64,000 nucleotides of DNA from Gilichinskyi gelida (GTDB lineage: Bacteria > Acidobacteriota > Thermoanaerobaculia > Gp7-AA8), in assembly GCA_038040385.1 (NCBI GenBank), contig JBBPII010000012.1, forward strand, positions 133,846 to 197,845, read 5' to 3'. Position numbers and translations under genes: made by a program. The notes beneath the pieces are model-generated. The model made no database searches. It saw only the letters and a list, made by a program, of their open reading frames with translations, and had not been told where the DNA came from. Shown piece by piece: positions 1 to 13,629 of the stretch. Within the stretch, counting starts at the first letter, position 1. Every line of letters begins with the position of its first letter.

Positions 1-2
1 TG

Positions 3-212
3 CCCGAGGGGCTGCGCTATATCTCGAGCTGGATCACCACCGATTTGACACTCTGCTACCAGGTGATGGAGTGCGACGATCGGCGCCTGCTCGAGGAGTG
101 GATGGCCCGCTGGAGCGACCTGATGGAGTTCGAGGTGCTGCCGGTGGTGACCTCGGCGGAGGCGGCGGCGCAGGCTCAGCGCGAAGGGGACACGAGCAAC
201 ACTGCTCTCTGA
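3..212 (+). CDS. DUF3303-family protein, C-terminal part, cut by the left edge of the window
   Basis: The frame is open from the window edge to TGA at 210-212 and gives 69 residues with no start inside the window. PEGLRYISSW, CYQVMECDD and WSDLMEFEVLPVV resemble the C-terminal half of small (about 90 aa) DUF3303 proteins, recognised from memory; the family function is unknown. The last 37 bp overlap tail-to-tail with mazF on the other strand. The region is too short for more than a family guess. Confidence 0.6.
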   Translation, partial: PEGLRYISSWITTDLTLCYQVMECDDRRLLEEWMARWSDLMEFEVLPVVTSAEAAAQAQREGDTSNTAL

Positions 213-538
213 AGGATCTCGTGGATGACCTCCGCCGGCAGCGCGGCGATGCGCTCTGCATTTCGCGCGCGCCAGTCGAGACTCTTCAATTGATCGGCGA
301 GCACGGCACCGCGTACCCTCAAACCCGACGGGAGAATCACTTCGAACGGATAGCCCTTCACCTGACTGGTGATGGGACAGCAGACGGCCAATCCTGCCTT
401 ACCGTTGTACGAGGATGGCGACAGAACCACGGCGGGTCGACGTCCCGCCTGTTCGTGCCCGGCATGCGGATCGAAAGTCAGCCAGACGACGTCGCCCCGC
501 TCGGGGACGTATTTCCGCTTACCAGACTTCTTCGCCAA
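176..538 (-). CDS. mazF: MazF/PemK-type endoribonuclease toxin
   Basis: This 120-aa protein has the length and layout of MazF, a sequence-specific mRNA interferase. Near the N-terminus RGDVVWLTFDPHAGHEQAGR is followed by RPAVVLSPSSYN, the usual beta-barrel core with the conserved Gly, Arg and Ser residues. PITSQVKGYPFEV follows mid-protein. It lies downstream of the MazE-like antitoxin on the same strand and overlaps it by 20 bp, so the pair is one translationally coupled operon. The tail overlaps the DUF3303 gene on the opposite strand. Toxin identity is firm; the cleavage site cannot be told from sequence. Confidence 0.9.
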   Translation of the reverse strand: MAKKSGKRKYVPERGDVVWLTFDPHAGHEQAGRRPAVVLSPSSYNGKAGLAVCCPITSQVKGYPFEVILPSGLRVRGAVLADQLKSLDWRARNAERIAALPAEVIHEILQRAVLLVSPSR

Positions 539-749
539 CCGCCGCTCCCGTATCCGTTTCCCGGTGCCGATTGGCGTCTGTGATCTCGTCGACCAGCGAC
601 TCGAGAGTGAGCTGCGGTTCGACGATCATCTTCCCCTCCCGGACGCTAAGATCGACCAGCGTGTCCTCGTGCAGGTTGGCTTCCTCCGCGAATGCGCGGG
701 GAATCCGGACCGCCAGGCTGTTTCCCCACTTCTGAATTCGGCTCTTCAT
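519..749 (-). CDS. mazE: MazE-type AbrB/SpoVT-fold antitoxin
   Basis: A 76-aa protein whose N-terminus MKSRIQKWGNSLAVRIP is the classic swapped-hairpin AbrB fold of MazE. The acidic C-terminal half (EPQLTLESLVDEI) would be the toxin-wrapping segment. It precedes mazF with a 20-bp overlap. The start ATG at 749 lies one base from a perfect palindrome that also contains a -10-like hexamer, so autorepression by the MazEF complex is expected, as in known mazEF operons. It starts 18 bp after the stop of the upstream sigma-54 activator on the same strand. Confidence 0.88.
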   Translation of the reverse strand: MKSRIQKWGNSLAVRIPRAFAEEANLHEDTLVDLSVREGKMIVEPQLTLESLVDEITDANRHRETDTGAAVGEEVW

Positions 750-767
750 GTATCTACAAAGTAGATA

Positions 768-768
<1 letters not shown>
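750..768 (-). promoter_or_regulatory. mazEF operator palindrome with embedded -10
   Basis: GTATCTAC-AAA-GTAGATAC is a perfect inverted repeat with 8-bp arms and a 3-bp centre, touching the mazE start codon. Read on the minus strand it contains TACTTT (758-763) 8 nt before the ATG, so the transcript would be leaderless and repressor binding would cover the start site. The last base of the palindrome is part of the stop codon of the upstream regulator. Confidence 0.75.
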
Positions 769-4604
<3,836 letters not shown>

Positions 4605-4644
4605 ACTGAAGGAGTGCCGGATTGGGTGATTCCCCTACCCCCTT

Positions 4645-4714
4645 CGTCATCCTGAGCGTAGCGAAGGATCTCTGCCGCACAGATCCTTCGCCGTCTGCGC
4701 GGCTCAGGATGACG
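4645..4714. repeat. Family R1 palindromic spacer repeat (CGTCATCCTGAGC type)
   Basis: The arms CGTCATCCTGAGC and GCTCAGGATGACG bracket an inner pair (GAAGGATC / GATCCTTC), forming a long imperfect hairpin in the spacer before the oxidase gene. Related copies lie at 12302-12375 and, degraded, at 47924-48081. Confidence 0.8.
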
Positions 4715-4722
4715 GAGGCCGC

Positions 4723-4728
4723 TATGAT
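4723..4728 (+). promoter_or_regulatory. -10-like TATGAT for a leaderless oxidase transcript
   Basis: TATGAT ends 7 nt before GTG 4736. No Shine-Dalgarno sequence precedes that codon. The spacing matches other starts in this window. Confidence 0.45.
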
Positions 4729-4735
4729 CGGCGTC

Positions 4736-5614
4736 GTGAAAATCAGCATCGCCGGCGCGGGCGTTTCCGGCCTCACCTGTGGCGTCGTCCTGACCGAACT
4801 AGGCCACGACGTCACCATCGTGGCGAGCGAGATCGGCATCGCTTCGAAAGCTGCAGCCGCGGTGTGGTTCCCGTACGACTGCTCGCCCGAGGAGAGCGTC
4901 GTGGCGTGGGCGCTGGTCACGTACGGAAGGCTGCTCGAGCTCGCGCACGACCGCGATTCCGGCGTCTCACTCGTCGAGTTTCGCTGCCTCGACGTCCCGC
5001 CGCCGCCGTGGGCATTCGCGCTCCAGGCGCGCCCGGTCGGGTGCGGATTCACCGTCAACGTGCCGCTGATGGAGACGCCGAAATACCTCGATTACCTGCG
5101 CGAGCGCTTCACCGGCAAACTTCAGACGGGAATCAACTTACGGTCGCTGGCGGAGCTGGACGGCGACGTCGTCGTCAACTGCTCCGGCGTCGGCGCGCGG
5201 CTGCTGGCGAACGACGACGAAGTCGAGCCTCACCGCGGCCAGGTGGTCGTCGTCGACCGGCTCGACCTTCCCGGCACGCTCGTCGCTGAAACCGCTCTCG
5301 CCTACGCCATCCCTCGCTCCACCGACTGCATCCTCGGCGGCACGAACGACATCAGCGACAACCTCGATCCGGATCCCGCCCAAACCGCCGCGATCATCGA
5401 TCTCTGTCACCGCGAGCTCGGAACGCCGGCCGATCCGCAAATCCGCGACGTGAAAGTCGGTCTCCGCCCTTTTCGCCGCGGCGGCATCCGCGTCGAGGCC
5501 GCCCGCCTCCTGGACGGCCGGCCGGTGGTGCACAACTACGGGCACGGCGGCTCGGGATTCACGGTGTCGTGGGGGTGCGCGGAGAGCGTGGCGCGGCTGG
5601 TGGAGGGGTTCTAA
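4736..5614 (+). CDS. FAD-dependent D-amino-acid oxidase-like protein
   Basis: The protein opens with a Rossmann dinucleotide motif (VKISIAGAGVSGLTCGVVL), as in eukaryotic-type D-amino-acid oxidases of the DAO fold. Later blocks fit that family: VVVNCSGVGARLL, HRGQVVVVDR, YAIPRSTDCILGGTND and VHNYGHGGSGFTVSWGCA, the last closing the FAD site. Members oxidatively deaminate D-amino acids or related amines, giving an imino acid and H2O2. GTG 4736 is preferred because it puts the Rossmann strand at the N-terminus and has a -10 hexamer 7 nt upstream; ATG 4724 is in frame four codons earlier. The frame upstream of that is repeat R1. It ends tail-to-tail with the downstream antitoxin gene. Confidence 0.82.
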   Translation: MKISIAGAGVSGLTCGVVLTELGHDVTIVASEIGIASKAAAAVWFPYDCSPEESVVAWALVTYGRLLELAHDRDSGVSLVEFRCLDVPPPPWAFALQARPVGCGFTVNVPLMETPKYLDYLRERFTGKLQTGINLRSLAELDGDVVVNCSGVGARLLANDDEVEPHRGQVVVVDRLDLPGTLVAETALAYAIPRSTDCILGGTNDISDNLDPDPAQTAAIIDLCHRELGTPADPQIRDVKVGLRPFRRGGIRVEAARLLDGRPVVHNYGHGGSGFTVSWGCAESVARLVEGF

Positions 5615-5919
5615 CTCGCGCGCCGCGCGGCGCCTGCGAGAGCCTTGGCAACCACGCGTGGCGCTTTCGAAGCGACAACGAGCAGAGCTCGCGCGGGCCC
5701 GACCGGCTCGCGCCGCCCCTGCTCCCAGTTCTGCAATGTCGCGACGCTGACACCGATCATGCTCGCAAACTGCGATTGGGACTTTCCGAGCCGTTCTCGG
5801 ATTTTCCGAACGTCTTCGGGTTGAAATACGAAGGTGCGAGATGCCTTCGCCTCGCCGCGATGGATCCTGCCGGCTTGCTTGATGCTGTCGACCAAGTCGT
5901 CGAAGAGCTGTTTCTTCAT
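5611..5919 (-). CDS. XRE-family antitoxin of a RelE/HigB-type toxin-antitoxin pair
   Basis: A 102-aa protein with a short N-terminal arm (MKKQLFDDLVDSIKQAG) and a clear helix-turn-helix: VRKIRERLGKSQSQFASMIG followed by VSVATLQNWEQGRREPVGPA. This is the HigA/NadS-like layout seen in second-gene antitoxins. It overlaps the upstream toxin gene by 4 bp (ATGA), so toxin comes first, as in higBA. It probably represses its own operon. Its stop overlaps that of the convergent oxidase gene. Confidence 0.85.
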   Translation of the reverse strand: MKKQLFDDLVDSIKQAGRIHRGEAKASRTFVFQPEDVRKIRERLGKSQSQFASMIGVSVATLQNWEQGRREPVGPARALLVVASKAPRVVAKALAGAARRAS

Positions 5920-6242
5920 GTGAATTCCTCCGCCACCAACCTCACCAGCAACCGCTTCTGCGCTGCGGACAAGTCATCCTGCTGTCCTTTGGAGTACGCC
6001 AGCAGCAAATAGATCAGCGACCCTGCGACGTACCAGTAGTAAATGACTCGAATGCCGCCGCGTTTCCCCTTGCCTCGCCGCTCCTCGGCCCAACGGAACT
6101 TCCTGAGGCCGCCCGTTCCTGGAATCAAGTCGCCGGCGTCCGGCTGAACAATCAGTACGCCTTGCAATTTGGCGTATTCGTCGTCCGTCAGGAGCGATGT
6201 GATTTCGCGTGTGAAAATATCCGTTTCGCGGAATTCGAGCAC
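5916..6242 (-). CDS. RelE/HigB-type toxin
   Basis: A 108-aa basic protein. LIPGTGGLRKFRWAEERRGK, then GKRGGIRVIYYWYVAGSLIY and LLLAYSKGQQDDLSAAQK, match the HigB/RelE fold with its central beta-sheet and late Lys/Asp segment. Members of this superfamily are ribosome-dependent mRNA endonucleases. It is first in a two-gene operon with the XRE antitoxin. The start is GTG 6242, which has a perfect TATAAT 8 nt upstream and no Shine-Dalgarno sequence, so the mRNA is probably leaderless. Base composition is less GC-rich than the neighbours, as often seen for mobile toxin-antitoxin genes. Confidence 0.82.
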   Translation of the reverse strand: MLEFRETDIFTREITSLLTDDEYAKLQGVLIVQPDAGDLIPGTGGLRKFRWAEERRGKGKRGGIRVIYYWYVAGSLIYLLLAYSKGQQDDLSAAQKRLLVRLVAEEFT

Positions 6243-6250
6243 GCCGGCTG

Positions 6251-6256
6251 ATTATA
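6251..6256 (-). promoter_or_regulatory. -10 TATAAT of the RelE/XRE operon
   Basis: A perfect TATAAT on the minus strand ends 8 nt before the GTG start of the toxin gene. No convincing -35 was found at 16-18 bp. Confidence 0.55.
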
Positions 6257-6309
6257 CGCCACTGGCGGATAGCAGAACGATCGTGTTGTGTGCACCATTC
6301 CGCGCGCGC

Positions 6310-8751
<2,442 letters not shown>

Positions 8752-8766
8752 AGCTGAATGCACGAT

Positions 8767-8772
8767 TAGAAT
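8767..8772 (+). promoter_or_regulatory. -10-like TAGAAT for the inositol monophosphatase gene
   Basis: TAGAAT ends 9 nt before ATG 8782, with no Shine-Dalgarno sequence between. It lies in the 30-bp gap between two divergent genes. Confidence 0.45.
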
Positions 8773-8781
8773 GCGCGCTCC

Positions 8782-9585
8782 ATGAGTGGAGAGGTCGAAG
8801 CCGCCGTCGACGCGGCGCGCGCCGGCGCGGAGGTGCTCCTCCGCCACTGGGAGCAGCTCGGTAAGGACGACGCGGACGTCAAGGCGCGCAACGATTGGGT
8901 GTCCCTGGCGGATCGTGACAGCGAGCGGGCGATCGTTTCACTCCTTCGTGACCGATTCCCCGACGACTCCGTCCTCGGCGAGGAGGGGGCGGACATCCGG
9001 GCCGGCAGCGGGCGGACCTGGATCGTCGATCCGCTCGACGGCACCTCCAACTATCTGCAGCACTTCCCGATCTGGTCGGTCTCCATCGGCTTGAAGGCGG
9101 GCGACGAAATCGTGGCCGGTGTGATTTACGAGCCGCTTCGCGACCTCGTCTTCACCGCCGAGCGCGGAGCCGGTGCATTCCGCAACGGCCGGCGGATGCG
9201 CGTTTCGGATCAGGCCACCGTGCAGGGCTCGTTCCTGGCCACCGGCTTTCCATTTCGTGCACAACAATTCGTATCGGTTTATTGCGCTATATTTCAGGAT
9301 GTCATTAGTGTATCTAAAGGAGTGCGGAGGGCCGGCTCCGCGGCGCTGGACCTCGCGTACACCGCCGACGGCATCTTCGACGGCTTCTTCGAGCTGCACC
9401 TCTCGCCGTGGGACGTCGCCGCCGGCTCGCTGCTGGTCACCGAAGCAGGCGGCGTGGTCAGCGACTTTTCGGGCGGCGATCGCTGGCTGGAGCGCGGCAA
9501 CATCGTCGGCGCGCCGCCGGACATCCACGCCGACCTCCTCCGCATGATTGGCCGGCACGTCACCGAGGAGACGCTGGACCGGTGA
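8782..9585 (+). CDS. Inositol-1-monophosphatase family phosphatase (SuhB-like)
   Basis: At 267 aa it has the usual family length. The metal-binding signatures are present: the Glu-Glu pair in DSVLGEEGADI, WIVDPLDGTSNYLQHFP (motif DPxDGT), and late WDVAAGSLLVTEAGG. It would hydrolyse myo-inositol phosphate or a related sugar/nucleotide phosphate in a Mg-dependent reaction. It overlaps the DNA glycosylase gene by 4 bp (GTGA), so the two are coupled. Codons 156-180 form a striking AT-rich pocket with A/T-ending codons, although the protein there still aligns with the family. Exact substrate unknown. Confidence 0.88.
   Translation: MSGEVEAAVDAARAGAEVLLRHWEQLGKDDADVKARNDWVSLADRDSERAIVSLLRDRFPDDSVLGEEGADIRAGSGRTWIVDPLDGTSNYLQHFPIWSVSIGLKAGDEIVAGVIYEPLRDLVFTAERGAGAFRNGRRMRVSDQATVQGSFLATGFPFRAQQFVSVYCAIFQDVISVSKGVRRAGSAALDLAYTADGIFDGFFELHLSPWDVAAGSLLVTEAGGVVSDFSGGDRWLERGNIVGAPPDIHADLLRMIGRHVTEETLDR
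9247..9321 (+). other. AT-rich codon pocket A, inside the inositol monophosphatase gene
   Basis: Twenty of 25 consecutive codons end in A or T (TTT CCA TTT CGT GCA CAA and so on), whereas flanking codons end almost entirely in G or C. The reading frame is unbroken. Confidence 0.8.
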
Positions 9586-10226
9586 AGCTCCCGCGCGACT
9601 TCTACTTTCAGGACACCGTCACCGTCGCCCGCGCTCTGCTGGGATGCGTTCTCTGGCGCCGCATCGGCCGCACCCTTCTCGCCGCACGCCTGGTGGAGAC
9701 CGAGGCCTACCTCGGCGCGAACGACATGGCCAGCCACGCCCGGCGCGGGCTGCGCTCGCCGCGCAACGAGTCGATGTACCTCGAGGGCGGCCACGCCTAC
9801 GTCTACTTCACCTACGGCATGCACTGGTGCCTGAACGTGGTGGCGCAGGAAGCGGACATCGCGGAGGCCGTGCTGCTGCGCGGCGCGGAGCCGTTGCGCG
9901 GGATCGAGTCGATGCGCAAGCGCCGTCCGAAGGCCAAGCGCGATCGCGACCTCACCAACGGCCCCGGCAAGATCACCGCGGCGATGCAGATCGACGGGAT
10001 GCTCGACGGCGCGCGCCTCGACGGCAACCTGCTTTGGATCGCGGAGCGCGACATCGACGTTCGCGACGAGGACATCGGCGTCAGCAAGCGGGTCGGCGTC
10101 GAGAACGCCGGCCAGTCGGCGCACTGGCCGCTGCGCTTCTTCCTGCGCGGCAATCAGTTCGTGAGCGGTAGCCGCCTTCTCAACGCCGATGCGCGCCTCA
10201 GCCAGGGGCGCTCGCGCCGCCGCTGA
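9582..10226 (+). CDS. 3-methyladenine DNA glycosylase (AAG/MPG family)
   Basis: A 214-aa protein starting at the GTG that overlaps the stop of the preceding gene. It carries the AAG fold signatures: LVETEAYLG with the catalytic Glu, HARRGLRSPRNESMY, GGHAYVYFTYGMHWCLNVV, and LTNGPGKITAAMQID. It excises alkylated bases (3-methyladenine, hypoxanthine) to start base-excision repair in the cytoplasm. The 3' end overlaps the convergent TPR gene by 73 bp, and the last about 15 residues (NADARLSQGRSRRR) look like tail beyond the normal domain. Confidence 0.92.
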   Translation: MKLPRDFYFQDTVTVARALLGCVLWRRIGRTLLAARLVETEAYLGANDMASHARRGLRSPRNESMYLEGGHAYVYFTYGMHWCLNVVAQEADIAEAVLLRGAEPLRGIESMRKRRPKAKRDRDLTNGPGKITAAMQIDGMLDGARLDGNLLWIAERDIDVRDEDIGVSKRVGVENAGQSAHWPLRFFLRGNQFVSGSRLLNADARLSQGRSRRR

Positions 10227-10879
10227 TACGCGGGCATGGTCCGCTTGCGGAGGGCGATGTGCTCGACGAGCTCCTTCGCTTCCTCTTTTCTCCCGCGCGC
10301 GGCGAAGAACTCGGCGGCGTGGCAAACGGCCTCCGTCGTTCCCTCGACCAGGCTCTCGAAGACAGGCGTCGCATCGTCCGCCCGTCCGGTGCTCGCCAGC
10401 GCCCGGGCGTAGTAGAGGCGGGCGCGCGAGTAGTCGTACTTTGGACTCTCCTTCACCACCCGCTCGAAGTCGGGCAGCGCCGCCGCCGCGTCGCCGAGCT
10501 CGAACGCGGAGATGCCGCGGCGATAGAACGGGTCGATCGTGTCGGTGCGCACGTTGATGGCCAGATCGAAACACTCCCGCGCCCTCTTGTAGCGCTTCTC
10601 CTCGAGCAGGAGATCGCCGAGCTCCTCGTAGTTTCCCGGCGACGGATTGACGAGGACTAACGACTCTAGGTCGCGGATCCGCTTGCGGCGCGAGAAGCCC
10701 TTCATGGAGTGGCTCAGCAGGCCGAGGTCGGGGATCATCTCAATGAGGATGTACGCCGTGGCGCCGATCGGCCCGCCGAGGAAGATGATCCAGATCCAGA
10801 AAGTCTCCGGCCGCCGCCGTATGAAGTGAACGATGGCGATCAGTTGGAGGAGGAAGCCCCAGCCGAAGAATCCGCGCAT
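10154..10879 (-). CDS. TPR membrane protein, uncharacterised
   Basis: The 241-aa protein starts at ATG 10879 (MRGFFGWGFLLQLIAIVHFI). Two N-terminal membrane helices resemble the short phospholipase-D N-terminal-like segment (FWIWIIFLGGPIGATAYILI). About four TPR units follow (for example NYEELGDLLLEEKRYKRARE, DPFYRRGISAFELGDAAAAL). The C-terminal about 40 residues are Arg-rich. The role is unknown, perhaps a membrane scaffold. A TATAAT lies 12 nt upstream of the start inside a palindromic repeat. Confidence 0.7.
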   Translation of the reverse strand: MRGFFGWGFLLQLIAIVHFIRRRPETFWIWIIFLGGPIGATAYILIEMIPDLGLLSHSMKGFSRRKRIRDLESLVLVNPSPGNYEELGDLLLEEKRYKRARECFDLAINVRTDTIDPFYRRGISAFELGDAAAALPDFERVVKESPKYDYSRARLYYARALASTGRADDATPVFESLVEGTTEAVCHAAEFFAARGRKEEAKELVEHIALRKRTMPAYQRRRERPWLRRASALRRRLPLTN

Positions 10880-10887
10880 GTGGATTG

Positions 10888-10972
10888 GGGAATTATAGGG
10901 TTGCGGGGTTGCGCGGTTTCGAGGCCCCTCCCACCGCGCAACCGCGCAACCTCGCAACCCCGCAACCCCTAC
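10888..10972. repeat. Family R2 palindromic repeat (GGGTTGCG / CGCAACCC type)
   Basis: Long imperfect hairpin with arms built from GGGTTGCGGGGTTGCGCGG and its complement, between divergent genes. The minus-strand TATAAT (10892-10897) of the TPR gene lies inside one arm, and the plus-strand TACAAT (10970-10975) of the transporter gene starts at its right end. Relatives are at 20341, 28290 and 31707. Confidence 0.8.
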
Positions 10973-10975
10973 AAT
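10970..10975 (+). promoter_or_regulatory. -10 TACAAT of the short-chain fatty acid transporter gene
   Basis: TACAAT ends 6 nt before ATG 10982 with no Shine-Dalgarno sequence, so this is a likely leaderless start. Confidence 0.5.
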
Positions 10976-10981
10976 CCCCGC

Positions 10982-12313
10982 ATGCTCGCCAAACTCGGAA
11001 TGCGCTTGGCCGACTTCTGCGAGCGCTTCTTTCCCGACGCCTTCGTCTTCGCCCTCGGCGCGATCGTGCTGGTGTTCGTCGGCGGGCTGGCGTCGGGCGT
11101 GCCGGCGGTGAAGCTGGCGACGGAGTTTGGCAACGGATTCTGGTCGCTGGTGAACTTCACCATGCAGATGGCGCTGGTCATCGTCGGCGGCTTCGTCGTG
11201 GCCTCGTCGCCGCCAGTGGCGCGGCTGACGCGGCGGCTCGCCTCGGTGCCGAAGACCGCGCGCGGCGCGGTGGCGTTCGTCGCCGCCTTCGCCATGCTCT
11301 CGTCGCTGATCTCCTGGGGCCTGTCGCTGATCTTCACCGGCCTGCTGGTGCGGGAGATCTCCAAGCGCGTGAAGGCCGACTACCGCGCCCTCGGCGCCGC
11401 CGCCTACCTCGGCCTCGGCAGCGTCTGGGCGCTCGGGTTGTCGTCGTCGGCCGCGCTGCTGCAGGCCACGAAATCGTCGATCCCGCCGGCGCTGCTGCCG
11501 GTCACCGGCGTGATCCCGCTGACGCAGACCATCTTCCTCTGGCAGAACGTCGTGATGGCGGCGGTGCTGGTGACCATCTCCATCGCCATCGCCTACTTCT
11601 CCGCGCCGACGGAGGAGAACGCGCGGGCGATGCAGTTCCAGGAGCCGGCGGAGAGCGAGGAGGAAGCGTCGAAAGACTCGCCGGTCCTGAGCGTGATCGT
11701 GGCGCTCCTGATGCTATGGTATTTAGTACTACAGTTCCGTGAGAAGGGCGGTCTCGCCGCGGTCGACCTCAACAACTTCAACTTCTTCTTCCTCGCCGCG
11801 GGTCTTCTGCTGCACTGGCGTCCGCGGTCGTTCCTGCGCGCTGTGTCGAAGTCCGTTCCCGCCACGGCGGGAGTGCTCATCCAATTCCCCTTCTATGGCG
11901 GCATCTTCGGGATGATCTCCAAGACAGCGATCGCGGAGCGCCTCGCCGCCGTGTTCATCCACATCACGACCAAGGAGACCTTCCCCATCGTGGTGGCGAT
12001 CTACTCCGCGGTCCTCGGCATGTTCGTGCCGTCCGGCGGGGGGAAGTGGGTGGTGGAGGCGCCGTACGTGATGGCCGCGGCGAACGCGCTGCACGTGCAC
12101 CTCGGATGGACGGTGCAGATCTACAACGCGGCCGAGGCGCTGCCGAACCTGATCAATCCGTTCTGGATGCTGCCGCTGATGGGGATCCTCAACGTCCGCG
12201 CACGCGACCTGGCAGGCTACTCGATCCTGCAACTGATCTTTCACCTGCCGGTCGTGCTGCTGCTTTGCTGGCTGTTCGCGGGGACGCTGCCGTACCTCCC
12301 TCCGTCACCCTGA
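10982..12313 (+). CDS. AtoE-family short-chain fatty acid transporter
   Basis: A 443-aa polytopic inner-membrane protein. The N-terminal FCERFFPDAFVFALGAIVLV, then NFTMQMALVIVGGFVVASSP, SWGLSLIFTGLLVREI and FVPSGGGKWVVEAPYV are hallmarks of the AtoE/short-chain fatty acid transporter family, which takes up acetoacetate, butyrate and similar acids. About 11-12 hydrophobic segments are separated by a charged loop near residues 205-235 (EEASKDS). ATG 10982 is chosen because the upstream frame is repeat sequence and TACAAT sits just before it. Codons 245-253 form AT-rich pocket B. Confidence 0.88.
   Translation: MLAKLGMRLADFCERFFPDAFVFALGAIVLVFVGGLASGVPAVKLATEFGNGFWSLVNFTMQMALVIVGGFVVASSPPVARLTRRLASVPKTARGAVAFVAAFAMLSSLISWGLSLIFTGLLVREISKRVKADYRALGAAAYLGLGSVWALGLSSSAALLQATKSSIPPALLPVTGVIPLTQTIFLWQNVVMAAVLVTISIAIAYFSAPTEENARAMQFQEPAESEEEASKDSPVLSVIVALLMLWYLVLQFREKGGLAAVDLNNFNFFFLAAGLLLHWRPRSFLRAVSKSVPATAGVLIQFPFYGGIFGMISKTAIAERLAAVFIHITTKETFPIVVAIYSAVLGMFVPSGGGKWVVEAPYVMAAANALHVHLGWTVQIYNAAEALPNLINPFWMLPLMGILNVRARDLAGYSILQLIFHLPVVLLLCWLFAGTLPYLPPSP
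11714..11740 (+). other. AT-rich codon pocket B, inside the fatty acid transporter gene
   Basis: CTA TGG TAT TTA GTA CTA CAG TTC CGT: a nine-codon run encoding LWYLVLQFR, with rare A/T-ending codons in a membrane helix flanked by strongly G/C-ending codons. Confidence 0.6.
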
Positions 12314-12375
12314 GCGCAGCGAAGGGTCTCCGCGGTGGAGATCCTTCGCCGTCTGCGCGGCTCAGGATGACGGAG
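12302..12375. repeat. Family R1 palindromic repeat between convergent genes
   Basis: CCGTCACCCTGAGC and GCTCAGGATGACGG arms with an inner GAAGGGTCTCC / GGAGATCCTTC pair. It sits between the stops of two convergent genes and could act as a bidirectional terminator hairpin, though it has no T-tract. Confidence 0.75.
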
Positions 12376-12378
12376 GCG

Positions 12379-13629
12379 CTAGTCCCTGAGGAACTCCAAC
12401 AGGTACTCCGTCGCGTCCTTCGAGTGCATGATCGAGAGCTTCTGCACGATCTCGCGCTTCAGCTCGGGGTCCTTCTCGACGCGCGCGAGGTCTACAAGCG
12501 CTTTGGCGTTGTTCTGAACGAACAGACCGTGGATCACCGCCTCGCGAACCTCCTCGCGCGTGTCCTCGCGATACAACTGCACCAGCAGCGCGCCGGTGCG
12601 CGACCCACCCATGAGCCCCAGGTTGCGGATGGCGGCGACCTTGAGATCGAGGTTCTTCTCCGTGCGCGCGATCTCGTTGAGCTTGTCGGAGTTGCCGCCG
12701 ATGAACATAGCCTGGATGATCTTCTTCTTCACTTCCACCGTCGGCTCGAGCGAGTAGAGCTCCGCGAGCTCCGTCTTCGCGCCGTTGACGCCGAGCTGCA
12801 TGACCGCCTCGGCGCGCAGCTCGGAGTTGGTCTCCCCTTTGGCCAGCGCGAGGAGGTGTCCGCGGTCGCCGGAGATCATGTAGGCCTTGAGCACCGACTT
12901 CTTGACCTCGATCTTGTTGGTGCTGTTGTAGACGTCGGCGAGGACGTCTCGGGCGCGTTGCCCGCCGGCGATGCCGAGGAAGCGGATGGCGCGCATCTGC
13001 AGATCGGGAGAGCCGCTCTTGGCGATGCGGGTGAGGATCTCCATGGCCTTCGGCGACGACGACTGCGTCAGCACGAAGAGCGCTTTTTCCTTCATCTTCT
13101 CGGACTTGTTGCCGCTGAGGATGCTCTCCACGATGGGCAGCGCGCGCTCGGGATCGCTCTGCATCAAGCCGTTGAGCGCCATCAGCTTCAGCTCTTCGTC
13201 CTCGACGCGCGACGGCTCGAACTTCTGGCCGGACATCTGGCGAACTTCCACCTCGAGCTGCTTGGCGTCATTCACCCACTTGCTCTTCGGGTACCACTGC
13301 TGCAGCTCGGCGATGGTGGCCAGCGCGTCGGGACGGCTGCCCATCTTGGCCTGCGCGTGCGCCTTCCAGAAGAGCGCCGCGTCGGCGTGCGACATCTTCA
13401 TCTTGGCCACTCTGTCGAAGTACCTCACGGCGCGCGACCAGTCGTGCTCGTCGAGCGCGTCGTTACCCTCGTCGTAGAGGTCCGCTTCCTTGTCGGCTTT
13501 GGATTCCTGATCCTCGCCGTCGGCGTAGATGGTCAGGGTCTCCCCGGCGCCGACCGTTCTGCCGGCATGGACTGCAGGCGCCGCGGCGATCAGGCCGGCG
13601 GCGAGAATGAAGCTGATGCGTGCGTTCAT
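12379..13629 (-). CDS. Secreted HEAT-repeat protein of an ECF sigma operon
   Basis: A 416-aa protein with a signal peptide (MNARISFILAAGLIAAAPAV, likely cleavage after HAG). A short TPR-like region (DLYDEGNDALDEHDWSRAVR) is followed by about eight HEAT-type repeats, visible as recurring blocks such as ELRAEAVMQLGVNGAKTELA and DLKVAAIRNLGLMGGSRTGA. It is predicted to act as a periplasmic scaffold. It overlaps the anti-sigma gene by 4 bp (ATGA) and is third in the operon, so it may modulate the signal reaching the anti-sigma factor. Function inferred from context only. Confidence 0.75.
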   Translation of the reverse strand: MNARISFILAAGLIAAAPAVHAGRTVGAGETLTIYADGEDQESKADKEADLYDEGNDALDEHDWSRAVRYFDRVAKMKMSHADAALFWKAHAQAKMGSRPDALATIAELQQWYPKSKWVNDAKQLEVEVRQMSGQKFEPSRVEDEELKLMALNGLMQSDPERALPIVESILSGNKSEKMKEKALFVLTQSSSPKAMEILTRIAKSGSPDLQMRAIRFLGIAGGQRARDVLADVYNSTNKIEVKKSVLKAYMISGDRGHLLALAKGETNSELRAEAVMQLGVNGAKTELAELYSLEPTVEVKKKIIQAMFIGGNSDKLNEIARTEKNLDLKVAAIRNLGLMGGSRTGALLVQLYREDTREEVREAVIHGLFVQNNAKALVDLARVEKDPELKREIVQKLSIMHSKDATEYLLEFLRD